Positions 1 through 11,395 are shown, counted from the stretch's first letter. The stretch is DNA of 64,000 bases from Mytilus edulis (GCF_963676685.1 NC_092349.1:34888293-34952292), one strand, 5' to 3'. The notes: generated by a model from the letters alone, not told the origin. Numbers and translations are program-made.

Positions 1-410
1 CTCTTTATTTTTGGTGAAATTAATTATTGATCTTTCAAGCAATGCCGATATATGCTTGAAAGATCGTCAATGTCGGATGACGAATTTATATCTTCTACTT
101 GATTATTTTCAACAAGTAACGGCTCAAACTGATACGGTTGAATATCTAAAGTTTAATAATTGCCTTGAAAACTGCTGTCAACACCGTCCATTGTTTAATT
201 ATACAGGAATATGATCGACTTCGTCCTTTTTGAGACATTTTCTCAGATTGTATCCACTGACGTCATCACGATCACGTGACCGGTATCTCATTAAAAATCA
301 AAGATTACGACAAGCGCTGGATTCTTTGACCATTAAAAGGCCGTTAAATGAGGTTTTGACAAGAAAAAATTATTACAATATGTTATTTGACCAATATTTA
401 TTAATTAATT

Positions 411-432
411 AAAAAAAAAAAAAAAAAAAAAA
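411..432. repeat. Poly(A) run ending an AT-rich segment
   Basis: About 21 A residues follow TTAATTAATT. The upstream 400 bases hold short chance ORFs only. It could be the tail of an old retroposed copy, but no target duplication is visible. Confidence 0.5.
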
Positions 433-790
433 ATTGTGTCACGTCTCCTTTAATGTTTTACCTTCATGATACATCACACCGTTTGTCCGACTTCCTGTAC
501 TGTAGGTGGAAAAGGTATATAACACTATAACTATTTAAATATGTTGACCATGTTTCCAAAACAAATTGTATTGTATTGCCAATGCAATCGGAGGCAAAGA
601 CCGTATTGAATCTGACGTAATGGTAGTCGCACATTATCTAAATCTAGTGCAAATCTAGTTTGATATTAATAACATATCTAACTACAATTCGTAATATAAA
701 ACACATTCACAATTCGGTATGTGTTGACATGGAATACTAGTATATCATTTATTTGGTCATATCTTTAAACCTTTTTTCAAAAACTTTTCG
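433..790. other. No feature recognised
   Basis: AT-rich unique-looking sequence with no ORF, repeat family or RNA gene that I can identify. Confidence 0.5.
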
Positions 791-982
791 AAATTCTTGT
801 GATTTTCTACCCCAGTAATAGTTTACCTTAGCTGTATTTGCCAAACCATTTCAAATTTTCTGGTACTTAATACTTTGGCCTTTTTACTTTTTTGTATGTA
901 GTGTCACTGATAAGACTTAAGTAGACAAAACGATCATCTCATGACGTACACACATTTTAATCCTGGTATATATGATGAGTTT
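791..982 (+). repeat. Repeat R1, diverged copy
   Basis: TCTACCCCAGTAATAGTTTA, CTTAGCTGTATTTGCCAAAC and TTTTAATCCTGGTATATATG; the GACGAAAC core is decayed. Confidence 0.65.
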
Positions 983-1179
983 CATGTTTTTGATTGAACG
1001 CGCTTATATATAGTGTTAATGTTGACTTAAAGTTAAAGTTGTAAATATTCCTTCTCGAGGTCATAAATTTGAACGCCTTCTTACACGGATATAACTGGTG
1101 TTAGAACCTTCAGGTAATGATCAACTTTGTATTAGACAGGCAGTCATGTTCACCCTACAATATTTTATTGGAATTTTTT

Positions 1180-1420
1180 GTGCTTTGTCTGTGTGGTTTT
1201 GATACATATGACCTGTAATTATACATCCCGTCATTGTGTTATTGTACTTTTGTAAATTTTTGTATTTTTGTCTTTCATTTTTGCTACTGTGCTTTGCCTA
1301 TATATGCCTTTTTGTGCTTCTTTGTTACATATTTGTTCTTTTTCAAAGTTATTAAAATTATTACACAATGTTGACTGCTGTATCCCTATTTTTGACATTT
1401 TTACCTATTATGCAGTAGCT
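1180..1420 (-). repeat. Tail segment of R3-associated repeat
   Basis: TTTGTTACATATTTGTTC and GACTGCTGTATCCCTATTTT match the 45.3-kb copy. A short ORF here is a chance frame. Confidence 0.55.
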
Positions 1421-1489
1421 CACAGTATGATGAGTTTATTTACACTTGTTTTTAGCATGAAGGTAGAGAAGAAGAAGAAAAGCGTTTAT

Positions 1490-1585
1490 CATTATTATTA
1501 TTATTAGCATTTTCATTATATTATTATCATTATTATTATCATTATTTTTATGAAAATTTGTATTATTTATTATTATTTATTATTA

Positions 1586-1667
<82 letters not shown>

Positions 1668-1672
1668 TTTTT
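1490..1672. repeat. (ATT)n microsatellite
   Basis: A nearly pure TTA/ATT array, interrupted near 1510-1590 and pure from about 1590, ending in a T run. It creates an artefactual leucine-rich ORF. Confidence 0.95.
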
Positions 1673-1898
1673 TTTTTATTAGTATCATAAATATTATTGT
1701 TAATATTATTGTCATTATTTTTATTAGTAGTAGAAGAAGAAGTAGTAAAAGTAGTACTGTTAAATCAAATTCAGTAAAAGAGTGCGGAGCTATTACAGTT
1801 CATCTTGGTCAAATTCATATCCAGTACAAAATATTTCTTTGAAATCTATTCTTTTCGCAAGTAAATCCTTCTATAAGATATCCAGTAAGTTGAAGAAT

Positions 1899-1995
1899 AA
1901 ACTCATGATAGATACCAGGGTTATTTTTTATATTTAAACCAGACGCGCGTTTAGTCTTCAAACGACTCATCAGTGGCGCTCAATTTAAGAATGTT
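1899..1995 (-). repeat. Repeat R1, inverted copy
   Basis: AAACTCATGATAGATACCAG, CCAGACGCGCGTTTAGTCTT and GACTCATCAGTGGCGCTCAA. Confidence 0.75.
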
Positions 1996-1999
1996 AAAA

Positions 2000-3239
2000 A
2001 AACCGTCACGAAATCATCACAATATAGTTTCATTCAAATATTCAATTTATTATTCCGATCTTTCACAATAAAATTGTTCATTTTGCATCATCCAATATTC
2101 TTGCCAATCGAAATTATTTCAGCACCTCCTTTACATAATTAGTAGTAGTAGTAGTAACAGTAGTATATAAAAATACTTGTATATTATAGTTTTATTTTTT
2201 TCAAATTTATTACCACTGCTCGCCATACATTATTTTTACCTTTATCGATCATGTGACATTTGTGTAATTGACAAGGAAAGAACTACGTCGAAGAAAGAGA
2301 CAAGACCTTAAAATATAAGGATTATCAAAACCCTAGAAGGTAAAGGTAAATGTTCTCGCATTAACGCCCACCAGTTTTATACATACGAAGGGGACAACGA
2401 ACTGAACAGAAACACAATTGAAAAAAAAATAATAGTAACTTTTTTGAGACTTAAGTTATGTAAACACATCTTTAAGTCGAGTCTATAAGATCCAACAGAT
2501 CTAACGATTCGTCTCTTATATTGTCTGTCCTAATGATAATTTAAGCTAACTGACTGAACCCTACTTGTTTGGATCAAGTTGAAAGTTCAAACATTATACC
2601 AAAAATCAATAAGTCTAATGTAGTATGTATGGTAAGCAGTATTATATAATTCGTTGGTGGTATAATCAAAACATGAATATCTATAAACTGATTAAGTACT
2701 CGTTAACGGTTTGATAAAGAGGCAGACGATAATAAAAGTGCACATAAAACTCATAAGTTGGAAAACAACTAACAACGTTATGGAAACAACGATTTACAAC
2801 CAATAGTCCACCAAAAGCCACCACTTTAATAGATACGTCGAGATAGATACTCATTGACTGAACAAAACGAGACCCTTCAAATTAACGGATTTGTTAGCAG
2901 AAAAATAAAATATCGCTATAATTAAATAGATAATGCTTAATACATATAAGGATCCAAAATCAGTACAGAAACACAAAAAGTAACAACAAAAACGATTTAG
3001 AAAAGGAACAGAACTTTTTGTTAAGACATTTTGTTAATTAAAACAGTTTCATATTTAATGGTCAAAGCTGAATTTTAATGTATAAGTCATTTTCATATTT
3101 ACCATGATGATAACCAAAATGTTATCTGTATCAGGTGCATAGAATGGTTATAAAAATGTTCCTGTCAGTCTGAGTCTGTCAGTATCCAAATGACTTTGAC
3201 ACGTTTGCACGCTTCATTATTAAACTTTATTTTTTTTTA
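2000..3239. other. Non-coding stretch
   Basis: It contains a short TAGTAG microsatellite (about 2,141-2,165) and otherwise no recognised repeat or ORF. It may hold the 5' UTR exon of paralog 1, but the block conserved upstream of paralogs 3-5 is not found here. Confidence 0.4.
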
Positions 3240-3545
3240 TTAAAGTAAAATCACAAAAATACTGAACTCGGAGGAAAATCAAACCGAATGTCCCTAATCA
3301 CATGGAAAATTAAAATGACAAAACACATCAAAAACGAATGAAAAGAACTGTCATATTCCTGACTTGGTAAAGGCATTTGCAAATGTAGAAAATGGTGGAT
3401 TAAACCTGGTTTTATAGCACTAAACATCTCACTTTGTACAACATTCTCGTCAAATTTCGTTATATTTACAATGATGCGTGAACTAAACAGACATAAGAGA
3501 TAAAATAGTCTGGGTACAGCAGTCATCATCGTGTTACAATTTTAA
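3240..3545 (+). repeat. Dispersed repeat family R3 (CTGACTTGGTA / GGTGGATTAAACCTGG)
   Basis: Words in order: AAATCACAAAAATACTGAAC, GGAAAATCAAA, GTCCCTAATCACATGG, CTGTCATATTCCTGACTTGG, AATGGTGGATTAAACCTGGT and CAGCAGTCATCATCGTGTTA. This is the most complete + copy along with the one at 46.3 kb. Confidence 0.85.
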
Positions 3546-4551
3546 AAGAAAAAATTTAACATATTTATATAAATAAGTCACTTCTTAGATCGTAAAAGGT
3601 CAACTGTATATTTTGGGTACCTGTCATGCCCATCTGATGTTTCCTTAACTTTTTTTCGCGGATATTTGTCAGCGTTCCGTTTTTGTTCTTATACAATTTC
3701 AGTTTCTATAAGTAATATGCCACTTTTTTGTATAAAGAATGATTGCAAGGTGTACAGGTCCACCCACCTCTTCTAACCTTGGCTCTTCTTTGATAGTTAA
3801 CATGGTTAATTGAGTATCATCACGTTTGGGAAAATTCAACTGTTATGCTGTATCATTGTCATCTATTATCTAAAACATATTTAAATTTTCCACAATATAA
3901 GACAATTCCTTCAACACTAAAAGACTTGTATAACTGTTTGCCTAAAGGTATAATCATGCATTAATTATATATTGGACTGACAATTAAAAGCATATTAAAA
4001 ATTTAACTTGCCTAAAAAAGGCCAAATAAAATACATAGTTGAAGAGCAATGGGGACCACAAATTCCTAAATGTGTTGCTCATTACAACTTAGGTAATCCA
4101 TTCCTTGTGTGTCCATGTCTACCTGACAGAGTTCGTTTTACCTTTAATGTGTTTTCAGTCTTATCGATCAATGTTGACCCATTTTAATTTGTGAGGTCTG
4201 TACCAATTTCTCAATAACAAGGATTTTCAACCAAAGACACGAAAGACGTATTTATAATCAGGAAGAAGCAGAGACTTTTCAATTTTTTCTCTCCTGGTTG
4301 TATTTGATTTTTGTGATGAAATTACATTTGTTCATTTGTTTATTGACTTTTGAAAATTATAAGCGTTACATGTTTTAGTAATACTTAATCTACTGTTAAA
4401 AGACGATAATATGTAGAATTCCTCTCATGAACTGCAATGTACTACATGTACTAATAACATTCGAAAAGTATCATTCCATACGATTTTTAAACTTTATGAC
4501 TGCTGCGCACCACCTTCTTTCTAACGTATTATTTTTTTCTTCGATTTTCAG
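3546..4551. other. Probable 5' intron sequence of paralog 1
   Basis: No ORF or known repeat. It ends in a strong pyrimidine tract and AG (4,550-4,551) 18 bases before the start codon. Confidence 0.45.
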
Positions 4552-4569
4552 AAAAAGCACGTAAAAGAT

Positions 4570-6261
4570 ATGGCTTCAAGTCAGCAAAATCTTTGTGACG
4601 TCTGCATAAACCAACATATTACCCAGAATGCCATAATCCGCTGTCCTGAGTGTGAAGAGAATTTTTGTGAAAAGTGTAAAATTCATCATGAATTTGCAAA
4701 AGCAACCAGGAAACATGAAATCGTTTCAATCGAAAATGTTCTCAAACTCCCAAAGTTTGTTCAAGAAATTAAAATGAATTGTTCTGAACACGATGAAAAA
4801 TTAGTTTTATATTGTGACGATCACGGAATACCATGTTGTACACACTGTCTGCAAAATGCACATGCTATGTGTCGTAATGTAATTCCAATTCAAAAAGTTA
4901 TACAGAATGTTAAGGAGTCGTCCTTGCTTGTGGATCTTCAGACAACACTATCAGACTTGAGGACAAATATAACAAACATAATAGAAGATCGTAAGGCAAA
5001 TCTTAAGGATCTTAAAGAACAGAAAACAAAATGTAAATGGGAAATTGAAACTGCCAGAGAGTCTATAAATGCATACTTCGATGAGTTAGAGGCAGACCTG
5101 ATGTACAAATTACAGAAGACCTTTACTGAAAAAGAACTCGAAATACAAAACTTGTTGGTGGAATTTCATCTGCGGGATTCCTATGTTCGTGAAATGCAAG
5201 AAAATACTAATATTGTTAAAAACCTTGCTTCAGAATTTCAGTCGTTCATGGCCATACGTGATTTAGTTCAACTGACAAACACTGCTGAAACAGAACTACA
5301 GCAAATGTTTGAAGGTGAATCATTTGATAGGATCGAAATTTTCTTTGACCCTCTGAATCTCAATATGGTGAAAGTTAATTTACCATCAATCGGGAAAACC
5401 GAGGTCAGAGTTGATCCTTCTAGAATACAATTGAAAGTAAGAAAGGCTAGAGAAGCACAGCTAATAGGACAAATTAGGTGTTCTAGAAATATTGAAAGCA
5501 TTCAATTAATAGAAAAGGTTAAAAGTAAGCTTCCAAAGGGAAGAAATGTATTGGAGATATTAGACTGTGGTTTCTTACTTGACGGTAACCTGATATTTTC
5601 GGACAGAAAAAATAACTCTTTAATTGTTCTGGATTCGAACTGCGTCTTTTTCAGAAATATAAAACTAAATTTCTCTCCTACCCGATTTGCAATAATAAAC
5701 GAAGAAAACATTGCAATAACCACACAAAACCAAGTTAACATTGTGGAGTTAAAAAGGGGCGCTGTAGTAAAAACATTGCTTCCAGAAACAAAGACAAGGT
5801 CGATAGCACTAACGCATGATAAAGATTTAATGGTAGAAATCATTGGTGCAGGATATGCAATAATAGATCTTCAAGGAAATATTAAAAAAACAATCCAGAT
5901 TGATTTTTCAGCTGATTACTATCATTACCCTGTATGTATTAAAGACAGATTATATTACATGGATACTCCAAAAATGGTACTTTACTGCTATGATTTTGCC
6001 GGAAATTACGTATCGAAATTTGAAGATAAACTTTTCAAATCGCACATAGCTTTCACATCGGATAAATCAGACATTTTGTTTTGTAGTAGCTATAGTTCGA
6101 GTAATGTTTTTGTCGTCTCGACAGATGGAAAATCGTCCAAGGAAATAATTAAATCAAATATGCACATTAAGGAAGCAACAGCAGCTCATTTCAATACAAA
6201 AAACAATGAATTGCTTATTGTAACAATGAATGGAAACATCGTTCTTTACGATGTTATATAA
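4570..6261 (+). CDS. B-box / coiled-coil / beta-propeller protein (TRIM-like, no RING), paralog 1
   Basis: A 563-residue ORF in a single exon. A B-box1-like zinc finger has C9, C12, C25, C28, C33, C36, H39/H40. A classical B-box2 has C71-x2-H74, C82, H85, C89/C90, C93, H98, C101. Residues about 110-240 are heptad-rich coiled coil. Residues about 310-563 form repeated blade-like segments with LLFSDR-, FDTN- and YDF-type motifs, read here as an NHL/WD-like six-bladed propeller. There is no RING finger, so autonomous E3 ligase activity is unlikely; the family is usually cytoplasmic and oligomeric. The start is preceded by a 3' splice site ending at 4551 (pyrimidine tract then TTTTCAG), so a 5' UTR intron is inferred. 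The 3' flank runs into dispersed repeats; AATAAA lies at 6813-6818. Ligand or partner of the propeller is unknown. It is the most diverged of the propeller-bearing copies. Confidence 0.88.
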   Translation: MASSQQNLCDVCINQHITQNAIIRCPECEENFCEKCKIHHEFAKATRKHEIVSIENVLKLPKFVQEIKMNCSEHDEKLVLYCDDHGIPCCTHCLQNAHAMCRNVIPIQKVIQNVKESSLLVDLQTTLSDLRTNITNIIEDRKANLKDLKEQKTKCKWEIETARESINAYFDELEADLMYKLQKTFTEKELEIQNLLVEFHLRDSYVREMQENTNIVKNLASEFQSFMAIRDLVQLTNTAETELQQMFEGESFDRIEIFFDPLNLNMVKVNLPSIGKTEVRVDPSRIQLKVRKAREAQLIGQIRCSRNIESIQLIEKVKSKLPKGRNVLEILDCGFLLDGNLIFSDRKNNSLIVLDSNCVFFRNIKLNFSPTRFAIINEENIAITTQNQVNIVELKRGAVVKTLLPETKTRSIALTHDKDLMVEIIGAGYAIIDLQGNIKKTIQIDFSADYYHYPVCIKDRLYYMDTPKMVLYCYDFAGNYVSKFEDKLFKSHIAFTSDKSDILFCSSYSSSNVFVVSTDGKSSKEIIKSNMHIKEATAAHFNTKNNELLIVTMNGNIVLYDVI

Positions 6262-6351
6262 AATTGAAAATGTACTTTTCCTCAATTCCATTCGGGGTCT
6301 TTTCACCTCACATGTTGTTAAGGTTAAAATTAATTTTATACAAATATGCAA

Positions 6352-6530
6352 GGTAAATAACCTCAATCCACCATTTTCTACATTTGAAAATGCCTGTACC
6401 AAGTCAGGAATATGACAGTTCTTGTCTATTCATTTTTGATGCGTTTTGTTATTTGATTTTGCCATGTGATTATGGACTTTCCGAATTGATTTTCCTCTGA
6501 GTTCAGTATTTTTGTGATTTTACTTTTTAT
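6352..6530 (-). repeat. Repeat family R3, inverted copy
   Basis: CAATCCACCATTTTCTACAT, ACCAAGTCAGGAATATGACA and CTGAGTTCAGTATTTTTGTG are the complement of the 3.2-kb copy. It lies in the 3' flank of paralog 1 and may be part of its UTR. Confidence 0.8.
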
Positions 6531-6619
6531 ACAAAAAATGATGCCCAATGTAAAATACGTGGCTAGTATTGGTTCATCTTTGTCATAATCTATACTCTTT
6601 ATATAAAGGAGGTCCGTAG

Positions 6620-6785
6620 TTTTCCCGTTTTATTTGTTTCATTCGTTTCATGTCGGGGCCTTTAATACAGTATGCTTTTATCTCAATTTCGAAGGCCGCA
6701 CAGTGACCTATTGTTGTTTCTATTCGCATCAAATGAACTAAGGATAGTGGATAGTTGTCTCATTGGCAATCCTATTATATCTACT
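6620..6785 (-). repeat. Repeat family R2, inverted diverged copy
   Basis: TTTCCCGTTTTATTTGTTTC, GTCGGGGCCTTTAATACAGT and TTGTCTCATTGGCAATCC. Confidence 0.7.
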
Positions 6786-6914
6786 TTCTGATATGTTTTA
6801 AAATTATTTTTTAATAAAAAAAAAAAAGCAATCAGTCAGTTTGACTATATACTGTTAATGTGGTAAAATTCTTGATTCCTTTAAAGAAAATAATAAGTTA
6901 CAACTTGTTTCTGA

Positions 6915-7292
6915 CATTTTTTATTACTCCCCTACCGACGAAGGCGAAGGGGACTTAAGGTTTTTCTCCGTTCGTTTGTCTGTCTGTCCATTCGTCAGTC
7001 CGGCATATTTGTTTTCCACCTTTTTTTCTTCGTTCTTGTAGATAGTGATTTGATATTTGGTATATAGTTTTACCATGACAAGTTATAGATCAAGTTCGAA
7101 TTTTGTTCTGTCCAGAGTTATGGTCCATATTTAATGTAAGAATACTATGTTAAACCATATTTCTGTACAAAGAGTGATAACTCATTGGTTTAAAGATTTT
7201 TGATAAGACATTCTTTGGTAAATTGTTTGAAGAATTTTGTGGCAGGTTTGTTTGTTATTTTGTATTAACTAATTTTCTGAGTGCTATATATA
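6915..7292 (+). repeat. Dispersed repeat (CCTACCGACGAAGGCGAAGG family), host of the Ginger-like element
   Basis: TACTCCCCTACCGACGAAGG, a run of CGTT/GTCT words, then GTATATAGTTTTACCATGAC and AGTTATAGATCAAGTTCG. The last part recurs near 11,395-11,470. The 7,297-8,930 transposon interrupts it. Confidence 0.6.
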
Positions 7293-7296
7293 TATA

Positions 7297-8930
7297 TGTT
7301 ACAGGCATTTTCTAAATTTAGGCATTTTGTAAAATGACTGAATTTTTAGGCATTTTCTAAAATGCCTAAAGTTGACAGGCATTTTACAAAATGCCTAAAA
7401 AAACCTAGTCATTTTGTAAAATGCCTGAAATTTTTAATGAAAATTACACAAAACGCCTGGTCTGTTTCAGGCAAATTGTGTAAACATAAAATACATGAAA
7501 TAGATCATAGAAATATATTGTAAAGCTACAAAAAGCATATGCAAAGGTAGGTGTATTTCTGCTGTTGAGCTATAACTTATTTTAAAGTTTTCATTACAAA
7601 CGGTAATAAGAAAATCTGCATGCTCGTGGGAGCCTGAATTGCTCATCTTGCAAAATATTGAAAATAAAAAGTGGAATATAGGGTTGAAACTTGTTCAGTT
7701 TGAAAAAAAAACAAGTCATCATTCTGGTATCAACAGATCACCATACAAGGCAATGTTTGGCTGTGATGCTAAGATAGGACTATCGTCATCATCACTACCT
7801 CAAGAGATTCTTAGTTCTTTACAGACTGAGGAAGATCTGATTCAGCATTTTCAAAGCCCTGATAAGCCAGATGAGATAAGCAATGACAAGCAAAATGAGT
7901 TAAGCTCTGATAAGCCAAACGAACTTGACGAGGTAAGCCAACTTAATGCAGCATTAAATCTATCCGAAACTCAGGAAACAGAATTAGATGTTCATGTGTG
8001 TGCCGTGTGTGAAAATCCATGTTTTTCGGATATCCAGTGTTCTACTTGTGCACATTACATACATGAGCTAGTGTATGTTCAAAAAGAAACATATATGATA
8101 CTATTACTTTTCATCTGTGTTCAAATGAAGAAGTCATCAGAAATGAGAGAAGGCATGCATCAGACTCAATGACAAAACAAGCTGTCAGGATGAGAAATCT
8201 ATCGGAACGAGTTTTAACAGAGGTGGATGTTGGAGCAAATGTATTAGTTGCAATTCCCCATGTGGATCGAGGGAAAGGAGACCCGCGTAACCTTTTGGCT
8301 GTTGTTACTCGAAAGGAAGAGCATGGTTATAAACTTGGAATTAAAGATGGAATACTACGTGGACTTTACACAAGGAATCAGTTTGAACTAGCTGACAATA
8401 ACTTTATTGCTATTCAATCTGTAAATTATGATAATGGAATATCCTTAAGAAAATCTGTCAGTAAAGTTTCTTGTTTGATGGTCAGGGTTACACAAAATGT
8501 GGCTGTAGTGCTAGTGGTAAGACTAGATGTAACACTAAACGTTGTCTATGCAAAAAGTGAAAACAAATGTGTAACAGTCGCTGTCTTCCAAACATTACAT
8601 GTAGCAACAAATAATTTTCATTTTCAGTGTTAAAATAAATGATTTAATTACAATTGTAAGATCGTAACTGTTTAAATTGCATGCTATATTTAATGTTAGA
8701 ATAACATTATCTATTTGATATTTCTAGTTGTTAAATTTTGAGTACATTCCATTCAGTTTTAGTCTTTTAGGCATTTTGTAAAATGCCATACAATTTTTTC
8801 AGGCATTTTATATAATGCCTGAAAAAAATAGTCAATTTGTAAAATGCCTAAATCATGCAGGCATTTTAGAAAATGTCTAAAAATTTCAGTCATTTTACAA
8901 AATAACTTAATTTAGAAAATGCCTGTAACA
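7297..8930 (+). mobile_element. Ginger-like integrase DNA transposon, internally deleted
   Basis: The ends are inverted: the left begins TGTTACAGGCATTTTCTAAA at 7297 and the right ends in its complement at 8930 (TTTAGAAAATGCCTGTAACA). The inverted arms are about 180 bp and built from short palindromic words such as GGCATTTTGTAAAATGCC. Flanks are TATA on both sides (7293-7296 and 8931-8934), consistent with a 4-bp target duplication, although the site is a TA run. TG...CA termini and a gypsy-type integrase fragment fit the Ginger superfamily. At 1.63 kb it lacks most of the DDE core. It sits inside another dispersed repeat that begins near 6915. Confidence 0.75.
7639..8633 (+). pseudogene. Integrase-type transposase C-terminal fragment (KRBA2/SCAND3-like), frameshifted
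   Basis: The first segment, about 7645-8075, has W-N-x-GLKLVQF, HSGINRSPYKAMFG and LPQEILSSLQTEEDL, the stretch that follows the catalytic glutamate in KRBA2-like integrases. A zinc-finger-like CAVCENPC ... CSTCAHYIH follows. After a frameshift near 8060-8080 the homologous frame reads CSNEEVIRNERRHASDSM and then KQAVRMRNLSERV, with DVDRGKGDPRNLLAVV-type sequence (here HVDRGKGDPRNLLAVV) and ISLRK. After about 8480 the frame shifts again. The cysteine-rich tail (GYTKCGCSASGK, RCNTKRCLCKK, a stop, CNSRC) is only seen in that third frame. It is not a working transposase. Confidence 0.72.
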
Positions 8931-9248
8931 TATATATATATAAAAATATAATGAAGTGAAATCCTTTAATTAGATAATAATGTATTTTTATTAAGGTATA
9001 TATTTTATTATAGTACATTTTGTATATTTAAGTTATTGACATTTTATAGATAAGTTACAAACTACCTTACTTTGTGACAAATGAAAGAAAAAATATTTTG
9101 AACTATTAATTATATTTGATTATAATTTTTTTTAAATATAGACATTGTATAACATCGTGACTAATTTTAGTGAAGAATTATAAAGCATATCTAATGTTAG
9201 AGTGTTTTCACACTTTTTCATCATGCTTGAAGATATTGATTGATAATT

Positions 9249-10210
9249 AGGTCTTTCCACTTTTCCGTGGAAAGACCTATTGGATTTCTTCTGATTATTA
9301 TTATTAGGTCTTTCCACTTTTCCGTGGAAAGACCTATTGGTTTTCTTCTGATTATTATTATTATTTTTTTTCTTCCGCCAACTTTTTGTTCCTCCGCAAT
9401 TTTTTTGTTTCGCAAGATGTCGCTTAGACATATGGTATATGATATCAAACAGTTATTACGCTTTTGTAACTGACACCGTGTAACCAAAATCTTTCCCATT
9501 TAAGAGTAATCTCCCCGAACACTGTTTTTCTTGTTATCGCGTAATCTTCACAACCGTATAAGAAACCGACAAATTTATTTTTGCAAATTGCTCATTACAT
9601 CTTCAGGATGTGCTGTTTTATTTTGACCGAAGCCGTATAGAGATTCCATATGAGAGTTATTTCCCCTTTTGTATTTGAAATTTTGAAATGTATTTTAAAC
9701 TGGAAAACCATAAGTGATAGAGACCTAGGGTCTTTTGATTTGAGATCCTTGGTCCAAAAAAATGAAAATTAGGTCAAGGTCAAAGGTCAAGGTCATATTC
9801 TAAATTTTGATTTTGGCTTATTTTCACTCATTTTCATTAACCTTATCAGATATCGACAAATTATTTTTACTAAATTGTTAGTTGCGACATGTCGTAACAT
9901 AATAATTTTGGTTGAAAGGGTGCGTAGACAATAAATGGGAGTTTTAGCCCCTACCACATCTAAAATTATGCGTAAAGTGATATTACTTATTAACCATACA
10001 TATTAGAGACCTAGGGTCTTTTGATTTGAGATCCTCAGTTTGTGACCTTGAAATTGAGGTCAAGGTCATAGGTAAATTTGGCGTTTTAGATTATGACCTT
10101 TGGTTAAAATTCATATCTATACATCATAAAGCCATAGGAACTGACATTTTAGACTGATTTTTAATATTTTAATATCAAAATAGATATTTACTGGTGGAAA
10201 GACCTTCAAT
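9249..10210 (+). repeat. Tandem unit 1 of an about 1-kb repeat with AGGTCA clusters
   Basis: It opens with two copies of a hairpin, GGTCTTTCCAC ... GTGGAAAGACC (9249-9278, 9306-9335), then CTTCCGCCAAC, TTTCGCAAGATGTCGCTTAG, GAAACCGACAAATTTATTTT, AGAGACCTAGGGTCTTTTGA and AGGTCA runs (9771-9795, 10057-10068). It ends CTGGTGGAAAGACC before unit 2. Short ORFs in it are chance frames. Confidence 0.8.
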
Positions 10211-11395
10211 TGTTCTCTGAACAATTGGTTTTTAATTATTATTATTTTTTTTCTTCCGCCAACTTTTTTTTCCTTCGCAGTTTTTTTGTTTCGCAAGATG
10301 TCGCTTAGACATATGGTACATGATATCGAACAGTTATTACGCTTTTGTAACTGACACCGCGTAACCAAAATCTTTTCAATGTAAGAGTTATCTTCCCGAA
10401 CACTGTTTTTCTTGTGATCGCTTAATATTCGCAACCGTATTAGAAACCGACAAATTTATTTTACTAAATTGCTCGATATATCCTCAGGATGATTGGATTT
10501 ATTTTGACCGAAGCTATCCGGAGACTCCATATGAGAGTTATTTCCCCTTTTATATTTGATATAAGTGATATGCATTTTTAACTGGAAAACCATAAGTGTT
10601 AGAGGCCTAGGGTCTTTTGTTTTGAGGTCCTTGGTCCAAAAAAATGAAAATGAGGTCAAGGTCAAAGGTCAAGGTCATGATTAAAATTTTGATTTTGGCT
10701 TGTGATCTCTTATTTTCAGAAATCATATAAGATATTGACAAAATATTTTCATAAAATTGTTAGTTACAACATGTAGTAACACATAAATTTTAGTCGAAAG
10801 GGTACGTAGACATTTGACGCGAGTTTTCCCCCTTTATATATCTAATATCATACGTATTGTAATATAACTCATGAACAATATAAAGTAGAGGACTAGAGTC
10901 TTTTGATTTGAGGTCCTTGGTTTATGACCTTGAAATTGAGCTCAAGGTCATATGCTAATTAAACGTTCTAGATTTTGACCTTTGCTTTTACCTCATATGT
11001 ACACATGATAAAGCCATGGGACTGTTTGCATTAAGTTGTAAGCAATATGACCTTAAAAAACACAACCGGAAGTGACCTTTTGTAAACCGGAAGTAGCTAA
11101 TTTTTGCACTAAATCAATGTAAAAGTATATAGAACCATATATTTTTGGAATCAGTGTCAAGTAAACTATCAAACAATACCGGAAGTAAACTTTTTTAACC
11201 GGAAGTAAAAGATTATCTCCCTTTTTTTTTTCTTTTTTTTATGAAACCATATATTTTTGGAATAAGCGTTCAATAAGCTGTCATTTGACGCTTAAATTGA
11301 CATTTAAAACCAAATTTTAATATTTTCATATAAAAAAAAGGTCTTAACTGGTGGAAAGACCATCAATGGTTCTCTGAACGATTGGTTTTTAATTG
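10211..11395 (+). repeat. Tandem unit 2 of the AGGTCA-containing repeat
   Basis: It repeats unit 1 in order: CTTCCGCCAAC, TTTCGCAAGATGTCGCTTAG, GAAACCGACAAATTTATTTT, GCCTAGGGTCTTTTG and the AGGTCA cluster (10653-10677). Extra sequence near 11050-11240 repeats ACCGGAAGT words. It closes with GGTGGAAAGACCATCAATGG and a TTCTCTGAACGATTGG tail equivalent to that at about 10,195. Confidence 0.75.

Noticed and set aside
1558-1842. 94-residue ORF with a long leucine run resembling a membrane protein
   Set aside because: It is the translation of the (ATT)n microsatellite and a T run.
5268-5843. Minus-strand ORFs opposite the B-box genes (also opposite paralogs 3, 4 and 5)
   Set aside because: Antisense shadows of strong coding exons, with no motif of their own.
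9132-9499. Basic internally repeated ORFs on the - strand and the + strand ORF opposite
   Set aside because: They come from the tandem hairpin and TTA-rich head of the AGGTCA repeat.
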